The position numbers were made by a program, and so were the translations under genes. The notes beneath the pieces are model-generated. The model was given only the letters and a program-made list of their open reading frames with translations. It did no database searches and had not been told where the DNA came from. From Tetrapyrgos nigripes (lineage: Eukaryota > Basidiomycota > Agaricomycetes > Agaricales > Campanellaceae), in the NCBI GenBank assembly GCA_013368315.1, contig JAACJM010000001.1:1364001-1428000 (forward strand): a DNA stretch of 64,000 nt, in the 5' to 3' direction. Positions 21,924 to 35,112 of the stretch are shown in pieces. Positions within the stretch are counted from its first letter, which is position 1; each line of letters starts with the position of its first letter.

Positions 21924-24900
21924 TTACGACGGCGAGGGATTTTCACCGCTGCCAATACTTGAAGAACTTTCAGACCCCCTCTGATGTGACGGGGACTCTG
22001 AAAGCGAGTTTCTCTTCACCCTCGTATTCTCGTCTTTGGTGACGATAGACTTCAATGCATCTGATGCCGCCGAGGATTGCCCTAGACCATTGAGACCAAG
22101 ACTAGGACTCAGAGCACCGGTGATCGATATCGACCGGGAACTAGAGCCTCTACTTCCAGAACCTCTTGGACTAGGAGAAGCTGGTATTTGGGCTGACGGG
22201 GGAGGGCGAGTGATCGAAATGGACGTTGGTCGAGGTGGTAATGGTGGGCCAGTAGGAGGACGAGACGACGACGACGTTGACATGGGTAAAGAGAACGAAA
22301 TAGATGGAGAGCGTGCTTTTGGAGATGAGTTGGAAGTGGATCCGGAATCTGGTTGTGTAGGAAAGGGAGTCGATGAGGAGGCTATAGGTGAAGAGCTAAC
22401 ATGAGAGTCTGTCCGAGAGGATAAAGACTGTCCATTATCCTGTTGGGGAGGAGGCAACATGTCTAACAGCTCATCTCTATCATCGTCTATATCATGTTCG
22501 GATTTGCTGCCATCAACTGATTGCCCTTCAGCTCCTGACAAGCTGGTATTCTTGAACAATCTATACATGCTCTGTATCTTGGGATTGAGGTTGATGTTCG
22601 TTTTGGGTTTGTTTTCAGGCTTTGGTGGGCTCTGGGGTTGGGGTGCAACGTAACCCATGGACATGACCTCGCCACGGTTCTTGGCATGAATTCCAGGTAT
22701 GGACATCGTATTCGCCTGGGGCTGGACATGTATAGGCGAGAACTGTGATGGAGGAGTTGCACTGGTGTCAACGGGTGACGAGGGTCTGTCACGAGTAGAA
22801 CCGTTACTGTGGTCAGAATGTGAGCTCGTAGAATCGGTTCTCTCGGCAATGGATGGGGTAGTAACAGTGGATGAAGAAGGACCGCTTGTGGTGGCAGGTA
22901 AAGTTGGAGGACTTTCTGTTCGGCCGTCATCAACTGACCCATCCGCACTCGCCTGCTTGCTTCTCCTTTCCGCGACCGCTGCTCTCACCTCTGCATAACT
23001 TGTTCTAGCTCTCTGCGATATACTCCCAAAGCTGTCGTTCCGGTTTCGCGGCCCCACTGATCCATGATCAGGCATTTCCTCGCTCCCTGACCCATTGGTA
23101 CCAGAAGCTATGTTTTGCTTCAGACCAGCCCAGTTGGTGCTCCATTTTCGCATCGCTTCTTTAGCTGTATTGCTCAAAGCCTGTTTATCACCTGTTCGAG
23201 ATTTGAACTGAGCCAAAAATGAAGAGGTTGGACTGGCTGGAGGATTTGGGATTTCGGGCTTCTTCGCGATAGGAATGGGTGATTCTGATTGACTAACAAT
23301 TGTAGATTCTGTATCAGAAAGCGTCGAATGGCTTTGTGTAGAGTGCTGGGACACCGAACGTTTGACACTTTTCTGAGAGGGGCTACTACTTCGACTTGGC
23401 GATGGCGATGAGTGAAGGTCTGCGTTCTGACCAGGAGTTGACCGGGACCTGGAAAGTAGACTGTTGTCCACTTCCAATGTTCTTCCTCGCGGGGCGTCCT
23501 GGTCTTCTTTGATATCGGTAAGAGATGCAGTAGCCGTTGGCTCGGTTCGTGCACTAGAGAACCAAGTTTTTCGACGCTGGTTGGCGGGAGAATCCTCGGG
23601 CAGTGTAGATGACTTTGTCAGAGGGACGGATGAAGCAGATGCAGTGTCCGGTGAAAGAGAAGAGGTATGCACTGCAGGGGCTTCATACAGCGACTGAGGT
23701 TTTTCCATGGGTTGGGGTTCGTCATCGTTTAAAGAAGTGACTCGAATATCGGACGTTTCTTCAGTACCAGCGAGTTTCTCTGCAGGAATCGAGGCTCCAG
23801 CCCTCTCTCTATGATGTCTACCGGCATCAGAGTAGATGCCCCCCCTATTCAGATAGGGCTTCGTCTCGAAGAAAGCGATATCGTCCATGTTAGGCAAGAC
23901 CACTGATTCTTGAATCTAAGGCAAGTGACAGTTCAGTCTCAATTCTGAGGTACAATCGAGGTTAAAGAATGCAACTCACAATTTCTTTCAACTTCGCCTC
24001 AATAGTAGAAAGAATCACAGTCCAAGTGATTTGCCGATCACTGACGATAGGTTCCACCGTAAGGACCATTCTCGGCGTCTGCGTGAACGCATACCAAAGG
24101 CGATTACTCGGAGGACGTTTCATTTTGACGAGCAAATTCCCTTCAAGCTCCTTGAGCACAGCAGCCAGTACCAGTTTCACTGTGTAAGACTTGAACCGTG
24201 CACCGAGATTGATGATAGCAGTAGCTTCCACAGTGATCCGTATTTCGCCTTTGTACTGCACATGCACCTCCATAGACGCATCTCCTTCCTTCGTCAATTC
24301 CTTCAACATGGGTTTACTGAAGAGTGGGGTCTTATCTCCCACAGATACGTCAGTAACAACCACATCTGCAAGCATGGCAGGACGCTTGACTTTCGAAAGC
24401 TTCTTCATCAGCCGAGAGATGATAAATTCTTCCAGATGTCGTGTACGATAGAAGCTGTAGAAAAGCCGACCGAACAAAGCATTGAACCACCGCATAGGTA
24501 TGACGTCAGGTTGTTCATCCAGCGTCGACACAAGATGGTTCATGTCTGCCGGGAAGAAGACTCCTTGTAGAGTTGAAAGCGGAGGTGTTAAGGCGGGGTG
24601 ATGAGATGCGTGAACGAGAGCCAAAAACCAATCTTCCATCTCCACGGTTGACCGTACAAAGATGAACCAAGGCGTTCGAGAATCCAACGCCTGATCCCTC
24701 ACGGCGGCTCTGGCTTTCTCTACCTCCTGTAACCTCTGGTTTTCCTTTTCCTGCTGCTTGGGCCCTCCTTCCGCTTTGACATCCTCATTCTCTTTCTCCA
24801 GACGCATTTCCTTTGTAACACTGGGCATGTGCTTGCCGTTACTCGGAGCTCTGGGCTTCAGGCATATTGCGTTCCGTTTTGCGAATAGTTCGCCATCCAA

Positions 24901-25359
24901 CTGGTCTTCAGGATATATAACAACGTCGTGGTCGCCCATTTGAATAACCGCCTCGCATTCCGTCATGCCCTCGTCCTCGTAGAGGTACATAATCTGACCC
25001 TTCAACACCACATACCACATATCCTTCGGGCGAGACCGTTTCGGATCTTTGGATCGTGCGTCCAGGAAAGACCGAACGAGTGTAACATAACTGCCATCAA
25101 ATGTTTCTTCTTCGAACGTCCTTCGCACTGTAAGCCAGCCTTTTCGCGTCTTCGGAACATCGGAGAAGTCCCCTGATGATGGTGCAGCCTCAGAAGTGTC
25201 CTCTATAACGAGGTCAGGATGGTCGGGCTTCTTGAGTAGTTCCGTTTCTTCGACTGGAACTGAGGTATAGATAGTGTAGGCGACAAGGCCACATAGAAGT
25301 AAAGGAATGAACGTTATGCCACCGAGGATGTATGCATAGAGAATTGCTTTGAAGGACAT
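21924..25359 (-). CDS. NVJ2: Nvj2/TEX2-like SMP-domain lipid-transfer protein with PH domain
   Basis: Proteins of this family sit in the ER membrane at contact sites and shuttle lipids through an SMP tube. Residues ~5-30 ([19 protein letters not shown]) form one N-terminal membrane anchor. A split PH-like domain follows ([52 protein letters not shown]). The SMP-LTD domain spans about residues 280-460 ([57 protein letters not shown]). One intron at the end of the SMP domain joins KEI to [18 protein letters not shown], which is the conserved continuation. The remaining ~660 residues are Ser/Pro-rich and disordered. The stop used is TAA at 21924-21926; GTAAGT overlaps it, so a further spliced tail cannot be excluded. 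Confidence 0.88.
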
Positions 25360-25674
25360 TATCAGAGATGAGGAGGTCGACGCGGGGTTGGTTGTCGACT
25401 AGAAATTGGCCGACTGGTCTGCAGCGGCACCAGTCAAAACGTTAGATGCGCTGGGCGCTGACGTGCAGTACTAGGTTGAATGATGTAAAGCCACGTGTGC
25501 GAATGGACCCATTTCAGCATTTGTTGCGTAGATAGCATTTTTCATTTTATTATAACAGCCGCTCAGTTTCTGTCGCATCATGATCCTCATATGTGTTGCC
25601 GACAGTTCAACAAACAGAATCCAGATCTCCTAAATTATCGACAGGTACAGTACTAATAAAGGGTCCTTTATAAT
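25360..25674. other. Intergenic region
   Basis: This is the upstream region of the Nvj2-like gene and the 3' flank of the golgin-like gene. It is A/T-rich in its second half. No gene or repeat was seen. Confidence 0.4.
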
Positions 25675-28600
25675 CTAAAGAATAACCAAGTCTCCCCTAC
25701 ACGAAGAACACCAAAAGATATGCGAATCATCCAAGAACTGTGGTCGTATTACATGTGGAAGATTGGACATGGATCTGTTCAGCTTCTCGCTGGACAACTC
25801 GGAAACGGGTGATAATGCACGAGAATTAGGACTGGAAGTGACGTTTGCTTTAGCAGCCGCAACAGCGAGCTCGCTGTCCATTCGTGCCTTGAGCATGCTA
25901 AGGCTTGTTTTCCGTTTGTGTCGGGTTTCCGGCGACAAGTTCTGCTCGAAGGCAGGACGGGACAGAGCAGAGGGTTTGTAGGGCCTTTGTTCTGCCACAT
26001 TGCGGGCACCTCTGCTCGACGGTCGCGAGGGAATACCAGGCGAGAATGATCGCACAGGTGGACGTGCAGCGAGTTGGTCTTCTAGGCCAGCGATTTGTTT
26101 AGTTAGTGTGTGCGAACGGGCTTCCGCGTCGAACAAGGCAGTTTCTAGAGATCTGATCTGAGACTGAGCAGTAGAGAGCTCAAGAGAGTGTTGTTGCTTG
26201 ACGGATGAAAGAATTTCATCGTCAAGAGAGCGAGGAGCCTCAGTCCTGATGGGTGAACGAAGACGTTGCAGCTCTTCCTCCTTGGAGGATAACTCTTGAC
26301 GAAGAGTTTCAATCTCATTCTGAGCGCGTTCAAGGAAGTCCTGCTCCTCTTCCTAATTGCACACAAATCAGACGATGTCCATAAGAATGAAAGTAAACTG
26401 ACCTGTTCAGTTGATCGTTGGGCCAATTCCTGTCGCAACTTCAGCAACTCGTCTTTCTGAGCTGCTGATCGCTCATTTAGGTCTTCTAACTCCTGCAAAT
26501 ATCGAGCAGCCTCCTGCTGATGACGAGTTCGGTCGGCGTCCAGAGTCTTTACACTAGCCAGGGCAGAGTTCAGCTCCTCCTGGAGATCACTGTAAGCCTT
26601 TTGCAGTTCCGTGGAACTGTCCAATGCCGAGGTCTTATCCTTCTCCCTCTCCGAAATGACTTGTTTCCAGTGGTTGTCCAATGCCTCCTTCTCTTGGTGA
26701 GCATCTTCAAGAGAAGCCTCAAGCTCCGAAATGTTGTTTTCATATCCACTAATAACGCGCTCCAGCTCGTCCACCTTCTCCGTCAACTCCAGCTTCTGGT
26801 CAGTCAGCTCAACCACTTTGGGTCGCATCTCGTCCAAAGAACGCATAAGGTTTGTGCCTTCAGTCTGAAGATCTTTCTGCATGCGTTCAGCATCTTCTGC
26901 GCGACGCATGGCGATTTTGGCTTCGTTATGAGCTGTCTGTAACTGCCGTGTGTTGGAAGCCAATTCATTCGCCGCCTGAGACAACTTTTCCTGTAGCAGA
27001 GAGAGGGCTTTCTGCGTGTTGTCTATCTCGAGCTGTCGACTGGACTTTTCTTCTATAAGAGCGTCCTTCTCCGAGATGACATCACTGAGTTGCTGTTGGA
27101 TAGACACGTATTGTTCGTGTAACTTGGAGTGTTGTACTTCCCAATGCTTCCCTTGGTCGTCCTGGGTCTGTAGTTTGGACTGGATATCATCACGCTCTTT
27201 CTTGAGATCAGCATGAATCTGTAGGATTACCTTTAATAAGAAATGATAGGACCAGAGGCACCAAGCGCACCTGCTTGAGCTTAGACAGCTGAAATTCCAG
27301 CTCATCGGCCCTCTCCTGGGTATTCTTCAGGGAAACCTCCAGTCTTTCGGCCCTATCATCGCTCTCAATCTGTTCCTCTAGTTCCTTGACACGACGTTGA
27401 TGTTTCTCCGACTCATTGCGCAGAGAAGTCACTGATGCGTTGGCAAGTTGTAGTTGTCGTTCCTGAGAAAGAAGTCAGTCACTTCAACATGTGTGGAGGA
27501 AGTGCAGAGCGACTTGCCTGCTCTCTAGTCTTTTCCCCAAGCTCCTTCTCTCTGCTTTCCAGATGCACCGTCCTGGCTGTGGCATCTCGTATTTCGGATC
27601 TCAACTGCTCAACATGTTGCTCTAGACTGCCGGTCTTCGTTTGCTCTTCGGAAAGAAGACGTTCAAGGTCTTCGGCCTCTTCAGCGCATCAATCAGCAAA
27701 ACGGACACGTTCAAGGGATGTGATGTCTCACTAGATTCAACATCACTGAAACGTTCAAGGTCGCTTACTAACGCTGCCTTCTCTGAGACTAAAAGTGATA
27801 TAGTCTGTTGACTGTTCTCCTTCTCCGTTTCCAAGTGAGTTATTTGCTCTTGAAGCTGTTCTGAACGCGCCTGCTCTACCTGCAAGGCGGTCTGTACTTG
27901 CTGCAGTTCTGCGACAAGGGACGCTCAGTTTACGTGCACACATGCTAGCTGAATTTCAACATACGAGAGTTGATGTTCTCCAATTCCCCCCTGAATTTGT
28001 CTTCTAATGACGAACGTTCTGATTTCAGTGAAGCAACAGTATGGTCAAACTCTGCAAATCCAATCAATGCTGTTCGAGGTTTGGTCCAGAAAAAGCTTAC
28101 GAATATTGGAAGCTTCCAACTTTGCCAGGCTATCTCTCAATTTCGCGTTCTCGGAGTTTAAAGAAGCCTCGGTAGCCTGCAACTCTAGCTATCAAGTTAG
28201 AAACCCAGTCTGGGATAGGATACGGTGACCTACGACTTTCAAGCTGGCTTAACTGGCCCTTCATTGTATCTCGTTCTGAAGTCAGAGATTTCTCATCTGT
28301 TTGCAGTTCTGCAGAAAAATGGTTAGTTTGCGGAATCGTGAACAATGTACTGAAGGCGCACTTGAGTTTGCAGACTGCAGTTCATTGATTTGAGCTTTCA
28401 GTGCTGCGTGATCTGACCTGAGAGAATCTTGTAGTTGTTGTAGCTCTGGAGTACACATCAGGTCAGTACTGGGATATAGAATTCGGTACAGAGAAACGCA
28501 CCAATCTTCGCTGCCCCCAGACTCTCAACTTCTCGTTTCAAGGACTCATTTTCAGCTTGAAGGGAACTGAGCAATTGGTGGACATCATTCCCGTTGCTAC

Positions 28601-28992
28601 CTGAGCCAGCAGGTATGTTATGTGTAGGTGGAGGCGGAGACGTCTCTACTCGCGTCAGGGAAGATAACCAAGATGTCGGTTCCGTAGTGTCATCTTTAGA
28701 AAAGCTACAGGGATATCAGAAACGGAATGTTTGTGCAAACGTATAACCTACAGATCACCCAGGTCGCGTTTCTCTTCATCTACTGGTTGTTCAGGCGGTG
28801 CAGGAGAAAACGCACGTTCACTTGTCGGTGAAGCGACGCCAGGACTGGTTGCTGCAGCGGGCCCGCCCTTCTTGGCTTGCCGTTTCTTGAGCTACGTGTC
28901 ATATGAGTGCCAGCTGAATTGCCGATGCTAGAGGCAGTATCTACCATGGCTTTTGCGCGTGCTGCCTTTGCAGCTCGGTCATCTTCGGACAT
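25675..28992 (-). CDS. Golgin-like long coiled-coil protein
   Basis: The start MSEDDRAAKAARAKAM joins by a short intron to LKKRQAKKGGPAAATSPG, a basic amphipathic N-terminus like that of fungal GM130-type golgins. Most of the remaining protein is heptad-repeat coiled coil rich in Glu, Gln, Leu and Lys, for example around 26400-27300. The tail is Ser/Arg-rich (RSFSPGIPSRPSSRG) and ends with FLDDSHIFWCSSCRGDLVIL. That Cys-x2-Cys end could bind metal. More than ten short introns interrupt the gene, so the exon map is approximate. By analogy it would tether vesicles at the Golgi. A Uso1-like or myosin-like coiled coil is the alternative. The start at 28992 was chosen over 29019 for its match to the N-terminal helix. 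Confidence 0.7.
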
Positions 28993-29691
28993 GTCGTTCA
29001 CGAGAGAGTATGAACACAAGGGAGGTTGGTGAGTTGTCTATGCGCGACTGCCGCGTCACGAGCTGACGCGAGTTGCTTACGTTGAGAGGAACGTCCAGAG
29101 GCAATGAATCCTCTCAAGTCCAGATTAAAGTCAAGTACAGGCAGTAGTTAATTGTGATACGTATACTGGTATCCCGACGTACGTTACTACTGGTAAATGA
29201 GGTGAGGTGTAAGTAATGGGTTTGAAGAACTGCGATTGGGGAAGCGCTGAAAAGCCTGGAGGGTCAAAAACATCGGACCATTAAACCCCCAAAGACGATC
29301 AAGGAGACGTCGACGTCGACGATAAAGGAGGGACGCAGGTATAGGTGCATCGAGGAATGTCATACAGGGGCCTGTTGCGGGGTTTGAATTTTTGAAAAGC
29401 CGCTTGGGAGGAAATTGATGGACTTGCCGCTAGTTTTGAGCCCCCATCACTCGTCGTTATCGTCGTCTTCGTCGTCGACAACGTCAAGCTTCCTTTGTGA
29501 CTGTCTCTGTGAAGCCTTTTTCTTCTCACCAGTCACCCTTTCATCCCCCGCCCTCTTTTTCCCGCCCTTCCCTCTTTTCTATTCGTCAGTTAATTTCATC
29601 ATATACGCCGCACCCCAGTCTCACAGCTTTTCTTTCTCTCTTCCAGATTTACACAACATCGCTTCAGCATCAATCAGCTGGTTCCGAAAAG
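28993..29691. promoter_or_regulatory. Divergent promoter region of the golgin-like and G-beta genes
   Basis: Start codons of the two divergent genes are 700 bp apart. The part nearest the G-beta gene (about 29470-29650) is pyrimidine-rich (runs of TCTT, TCCC and CTTTC), typical of core promoters and 5' leaders in basidiomycetes. I see no gene here. Confidence 0.5.
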
Positions 29692-30945
29692 ATGTCGCAA
29701 AACCAAGGTGATATTCAGGAGCGTATCGCAGCAGCACGTAGGGAAGCGGAGAGTTTAAAGGAGAAGATTCGTGCTAAGAAGGAGTCCTCAGCAGATACCA
29801 GCTGTGAGCCCTTATTCATCTTGCTCTGAGCCCCTTCTCATTGTCTTTTCCCAGTGAGAGCCATGGCCGCAGAAGTCGACGCCTTACCTCGTATCGTCAT
29901 GCGTCCTCGTCGGGCCCTAAGGGGTCATCTCGCAAAAATCTATGCCATGCATTGGGCTGCCGATAGAAGACATTTGGTTTCAGCTTCTCAAGACGGTAAA
30001 CTCATCGTCTGGGACGCTTACACTACCAACAAAGTACACGCCATTCCTCTACGGTCTAGTTGGGTCATGACTTGCGCATATTCCCCGTCTGGGAATTTCG
30101 TCGCTTGCGGAGGTCTTGACAACATCTGTTCCATCTACAACCTCAACAGTAAAGACAACACCAACATGCGCGGTGCGCGGGAATTGAGCGCCCATTCCGG
30201 TTACCTCAGTTGCTGTCGCTTCCTCAACGATAGACAGATTGTCACCAGTTCCGGTGACATGACCTGCATGTTGTGGGATATCGAAGCGGGTGTCCGAGTA
30301 GTCGAATTCAGTGACCACACTGGTGATGTGATGAGGTCTGTCCATCACCCGCCTTGTACGTGTACTCAGTCTCTGACCTTCCTCTAGTTTGTCGCTTGGC
30401 CCGAATCAGAATGTGTTTGTCTCCGGTGCCTGTGATGCGACTGCTAAGCTTTGGGATATCCGTAGCGGACGCGCTACTCAGACATTCACTGGTCATGAAT
30501 CAGACATCAATGCAGTCCAGTGCGTAACAGAGATATCATTTTTTTCTGTGCTCTAATGCGATTCTCAGATTTTTCCCTAACGGAGACGCCTTTGCGACAG
30601 GATCTGATGATGCCTCTTGCCGACTTTTCGATATTCGCGCAGACCGTGAATTGAACACGTTCACTCATGATAACATCTTGTGTGGAATCACGTCCGTTGC
30701 ATTCTCAATTTCCGGACGTATTTTATTCGGTGGTTATGATGACTGGACATGCAATGTTTGGGACACGCTTAAGGGTGAGCGTGTTGGAGTATTGACCGGT
30801 CACGAAAATCGCGTCAGTTGCTTGGGAGTCAGTGCCGACGGAATGGCTCTCTGCACGGGTAGCTGGGATAGCACACTCAGAGTAAGTCGCTGCCTCTCTT
30901 TCTTTAACCTTGTATCTGACAGTCAAACTACAGGTCTGGGCATAA
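29692..30945 (+). CDS. GPB1: Heterotrimeric G-protein beta subunit
   Basis: This is a seven-bladed WD40 propeller that pairs with G-gamma and relays pheromone or nutrient signals at the plasma membrane. The N-terminal coiled coil ([20 protein letters not shown]) is the G-gamma-binding helix. [20 protein letters not shown] and [20 protein letters not shown] start blade 1. Other blade ends are [51 protein letters not shown] and [20 protein letters not shown]. The last exon encodes only VWA and a stop (30934-30945), completing the DSTLRVWA end expected of G-beta. The length is normal for the family. CCT, whose eta subunit is encoded in this window, folds G-beta in other eukaryotes. Confidence 0.95.
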
Positions 30946-31381
30946 TCTCTTTATCGGACACGCACACTTTACCTTCCTTAGTAGCCGTTTTCTTTCCACT
31001 TTTATGGAACGAAAACTTTTTTCTGCGATAGGTCTCTCTCATCTTATACTAGCATTCCTCTATATGTAACCTACCCGCTGACTTTCGACACCATGGAAGA
31101 AAGCCTAGAGTCTGTCGTTACCGCTCGCTCATCACCATTGTTCACTATCCTCAACCACGTGTTTCATTCTCTCCAGTTACTGTTCCTTGACTTGTGGTTA
31201 TATATCTTTATCACTTTGCCTTCCTTGGCTGCATATTTCTTTTCCGTCATCTCTGCTCTGGTTTCTCGTCTATAGTCTTAAATTCCTAACCTATATGTTC
31301 TTCCCTTTTGGAACATGGAATATTACATACTGCAAAATCTACATGCCCCGCTTGATTCGTCACTTCGCTCATGTGTGATGT
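30946..31381. other. Intergenic region
   Basis: This is the 3' flank of G-beta and upstream region of the EFM3-like gene. It is T/C-rich. One hydrophobic 60-codon open frame (31093-31275) is most likely a by-product of the pyrimidine-rich composition. Confidence 0.4.
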
Positions 31382-32874
31382 GTGATGACGATGCACAAGG
31401 ATTTGTTTCTTCTCTTGAGGGAATATGGGTCTTTGACTTCTCCCAAAGCCATCACCTTCCCGAGTCATCTTCCTCTGGCGTTCATCACCAATTTCCTAAT
31501 TCGATCCATTCTGTCCAATCCCCATTTTCAAAGGTACCCTCCTGCAACACAATTCCAACAGCAATGGTGGAAGCGTATAATCTCTCTGTTAGAAGAACAG
31601 GCCTCTAAGGACCAGGCAAGTAAAATAGCTTATTGTCTTGGTTCGCTGCTTAGCTGCCGTTATATGTAGGAAGACGAAATTGATTCACGCATCTTTGACT
31701 ATTATGTATCGTTGCTGCCATCTTCAGGACCGTACGTAGAGTTTGCAAAGTACATCTGCATCGTTCACCGTAAATTATAGCCCTCCCGGGTCTATGCAAC
31801 TTGAAATCCGAAATCAGATTTGTGGCCGTGGAATTCCAGTGGTAGGAGAGCTCCCTTCAAAATCATTCATAACGCATTTCTGGAAATCTGCGACCCCGGG
31901 CCCTGACAAGAGCTCTGTTAATGGCGAAGGCTCGGAAGAGATTAATCTGCATGACTACCAAGTGACTACCTTACAGGAGTCCCGTACCCTCATAGAAAGT
32001 GGGACAACTGGCCTACGAACTTGGCCTGCCAGTCACGTTCTGGCTCAATATCTTATTGATCATCCAGGTGAAGCCACTTCACCCTCAGCTCTCTTTACTC
32101 GCTGACGCGCACTACCGAGAAGACCTCGTCGAAAATAATCGTATATTGGAATTGGGTTGTGGTATCGGGTTCCTGGGTATCATTGTTGCGACGCTACAAC
32201 AGTTACCATCTGGTGACGAAAACGAGAGTACATCCTGCGTCTGGCTGACTGATGTCAATGAGGAAGTCTTGATTCAGTGCCGCCGTAACCTTCAACTTGC
32301 ATGCAGTGAGCTTTTATTTTTAGCTTTTTATTCGTAGCATGATATCCTAAATTTGCATTTACAGATCTGTCCTCATCACACCCTAGAGTCCATTACCACG
32401 CATTGGACTGGTCTGATGCCCTCGGGTCTGATACTACTGCTCTAAGAACTTTACTGCATGATGAGATTAATCCCAGCTTAATTCTGGGGGCCGATATCGT
32501 GCGTACTAACCATTCAAGTATCCTTTCTTTCTTCCTCATAATCCTTGCACAGGTTTTCGATCCTTCCCTTGTTCCTCTTCTTGTAGCCTTACTTTCCCTT
32601 GCGTTGGGCCCGACGAATTTGAAAAGACTTGCTCTAATCGCATTGACAGTGAGAAATCAAGAAACTTTTGACTTGTTCCTCAGTACTGCCAAAGGTCAGC
32701 TGCCCGCCTGATGCCTGATGCCACCGCGGACTTGCTCACACAACCCCAATCATAGAACAAGGTTTACACGCGGAAGATGTTGACGTAGGGAATCAGCACT
32801 TGTTTTCTGTTGATGCCATGCCAGGCTCTGAACCCAAGGATGATGTGAGGATACTGCGATTTAGGACAACATAG
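31382..32874 (+). CDS. EFM3: Protein-lysine N-methyltransferase, EFM3 / EEF2KMT (FAM86) type
   Basis: This is a seven-beta-strand methyltransferase; the family trimethylates a lysine of elongation factor 2 in the cytosol. The N-terminus reads HKDLFLLLREYGSLTSPK. Family landmarks are LQESRTLIESGTTGLRTWPA, SAM motif I LELGCGIGFLGIIVA, VWLTDVNEEVLIQCRRNL (acidic post-I), and LDWSDAL and LILGADIV (DxxY-like region). The end is DVRILRFRTT and TAG at 32872-32874. A GC-AG intron is required at 31616-31669: using the nearby GT donor would run into a stop. The start at 31382 has a second in-frame Met at 31388. Confidence 0.85.
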
Positions 32875-32958
32875 AGATATACAATACAGGTGTCATACGA
32901 ATGCAAAGGAAGCTACATATACTGAATATGCTAAATCACAAACTGGAGAGGTGGAATG

Positions 32959-34303
32959 TTACGATCGGCTAGATGATTTGATACTTCCACAGAAGGAACA
33001 TGACCAAAAACCATGAGACATTCCAGATTCGCCACAGGTTAAACATGTCCAGCCATCAGATACTTGCAATGGTCGAGTGGTCAAGCAGGCTTCGCACTGC
33101 AGCTTCATGGAAGAGTTCAATAGAGTGCATGCAGGGCATTCCCATTCGGCCCGATTTGTATGAGAACGAATAGGAAGAGCAGGTTTCGTTGAGTAATTGA
33201 CAGTAGGAGGGGTGTTGGCAGCGTTGATTGTTTGCAAAGGATGAGAACGTATTTTCCCGTTGCTTACAGGGGCTGCATCTGTGGAGGCTTTAGTTCGCGC
33301 AGGAACCTGCGGGGTCCGGGAAGATGAGCCCCGTTCGACGAAGACAACTGCCTCATCGTCCGAATCATCCAAAGTCAAGTCAATGACTTTATTCTCGACG
33401 CTTTCCTTCGCAGCCTTTTCAGCTTCTCTCTTCGCAACGTCACCCTGCCCGCACATTTTCTCATCAAGAACTCGGCGTTCAGCAGCCTGGAAAATAAATT
33501 AGTGAGACATACAAAGATAGACATGGTAAAACACCCACTCTAGCGGCAAGCTCCCTGGGACTGAGAGCTTTTCCTGAGGTATCTAAACGACCACCCAAAC
33601 GGCGACCACCTTCACCTAGTGTCTTGGAAATCTGTCTCCTCTTCTCGGCCGCTTCCAATGCTTTAGCTCTGGCCAGATGAGGTGGCAGATTATGTGATAC
33701 GTTTGTCCCCAGTCTTTGACCTTTTGAGAAGAAGCCTTCTCCAGCATAGCCTGATCTCCGAAGGGCATCGTACTCTTCCTGCAAGTCGGAAAGAAACTTG
33801 TAAAACTTGTCATCGTGGGGGCCGTGGACATTATGCGTGAGCTGAAAGAAGTTTCCTTGAGAATGATAGGAGACACTCTTTGCGAAAAACGTTCCTCACC
33901 TCGTGCAGCATCGTCTGAACTACATCTTCCTCTTCCATGAACCAATCAGGGTAATGTGCAGGTCTTAGCCTCACAAGAATCTTCTGACCCATATTAACAT
34001 CTACAGGTTATCAAGCACGAAAGGATTGGGTTCTAAACTGAATAGTGAAACACTTGTACTCACTTAGACCTAAACCATGCCCTGTGAGTGAGTGGACTCA
34101 AAATCGAGTAGCTACCGCGGAGCAAACTCACCCAGGAGATTGGGATTATCGGGAAAGAACTCCGCCAATGCAGGAAGCACCCATCCGTGCTTTCGCATGA
34201 TAGGTTTCACTAAAGAAGCGATGCGCTGTAGCATCTTCAGTGCATGGTCGGAGTTTTTGCGATCCTTGAGGTGAGTGAATGATTGGACAAAGACGTCTGA
34301 CAT
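32959..34303 (-). CDS. WSS1: Wss1/SPRTN-type DNA-dependent metalloprotease (WLM domain)
   Basis: Wss1 cuts proteins crosslinked to DNA, acting with SUMO and Cdc48. The WLM domain begins at MSDVFVQSFTHLKDRKNSDH. The zinc site HELTHNVHGPHD (HExxH...H) is intact, although an intron falls inside HEL. The SprT-like surroundings (FYKFLSDLQEEYDALRRSGY, FFSKGQRLG) are normal. Downstream is a hydrophobic-acidic VIDLTLDDSDDE stretch, a textbook SUMO-interacting motif. Two C-terminal RanBP2-type zinc fingers follow (WECPACTLLNSSMKLQCEAC and WTCLTCGESG...WSCSFCG). The 3' end faces the EFM3-like gene with only 84 bp between stop codons. Confidence 0.92.
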
Positions 34304-35112
34304 TGTAGCCTTGTTGGTGTGGTAAAGGTGGTGGAATCGATGGAAGTGAGCACAGAATCAGTCGTTTGAGCTTAAAAGTAGGTTCTTCGTGTTAGTCATG
34401 AAAGCGGAAAAGAAAGTTCGTGAACAAGACGCGTCACCACCGCGTCGACCTCCTTGATGACTAAATTCTGACTCAAGTCTCAGACGGGTGTTCGGGGACG
34501 ACATTCCATTGCATTGTAGAAGAAATACTACACGAATATAGTTTAGGTGTGTGCAAGGTTGCCAACTAATCTGCACCTAACGTAAGTAGCGCAAGTATTA
34601 GAGCGAGCTTACTGCGTCAAAATACGACAGCAGACCATAATCAAGAGAGAATCGAATAAAAGGATAATGAGAAAGAGAGAGAATCAAGACACAACATGCA
34701 GGTAAACAGACAGATGAGGATGAAGAATAATGATAGTGATGTGAAAGCAGAAGGGCAGAGCGATAATCAAGCGAGAACTGACAACTAGAAGAAATCATGG
34801 ATTTACGAGAATGCGGAGAATGCGAGAACAAAAAAGCGATGGGATGAAGAAAGAAATGCGAACAGCCAAAGGAGTGTGGAAATCACGGATAAGTAGAGAT
34901 GAGATAGAGAAATACAGAGATTGATTGCACTAAGCGCATAACAGAAAAATGCAAAGAGCGTGAGTGATGAGCGAACTAATGCTACAAAAGTGTTGAATGA
35001 ATCCATCCAGAAGAATAATGAAGGATAATGACAATGCTGAGAGAAATTTAAGGATAGTGGAGATATAACATCACATCGCAAAGTTGTTCTGCAAACCTGG
35101 TCGCAGTACCAT
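34304..35112. other. Intergenic region, A/G-rich
   Basis: This is upstream of WSS1 and downstream of the methyltransferase-domain gene. From about 34600 to 35050 it is simple and purine-rich (GAGAA, GATGA and GAAAT words), with no reading frame that looks like protein. Nothing else was recognised. Confidence 0.4.

Noticed and set aside
31093..31275. 60-codon hydrophobic plus-strand open frame
   Set aside because: It lies in T/C-rich 3' flank of the G-beta gene, and pyrimidine-rich DNA encodes Leu/Phe/Ser by default. No initiation or splice support.
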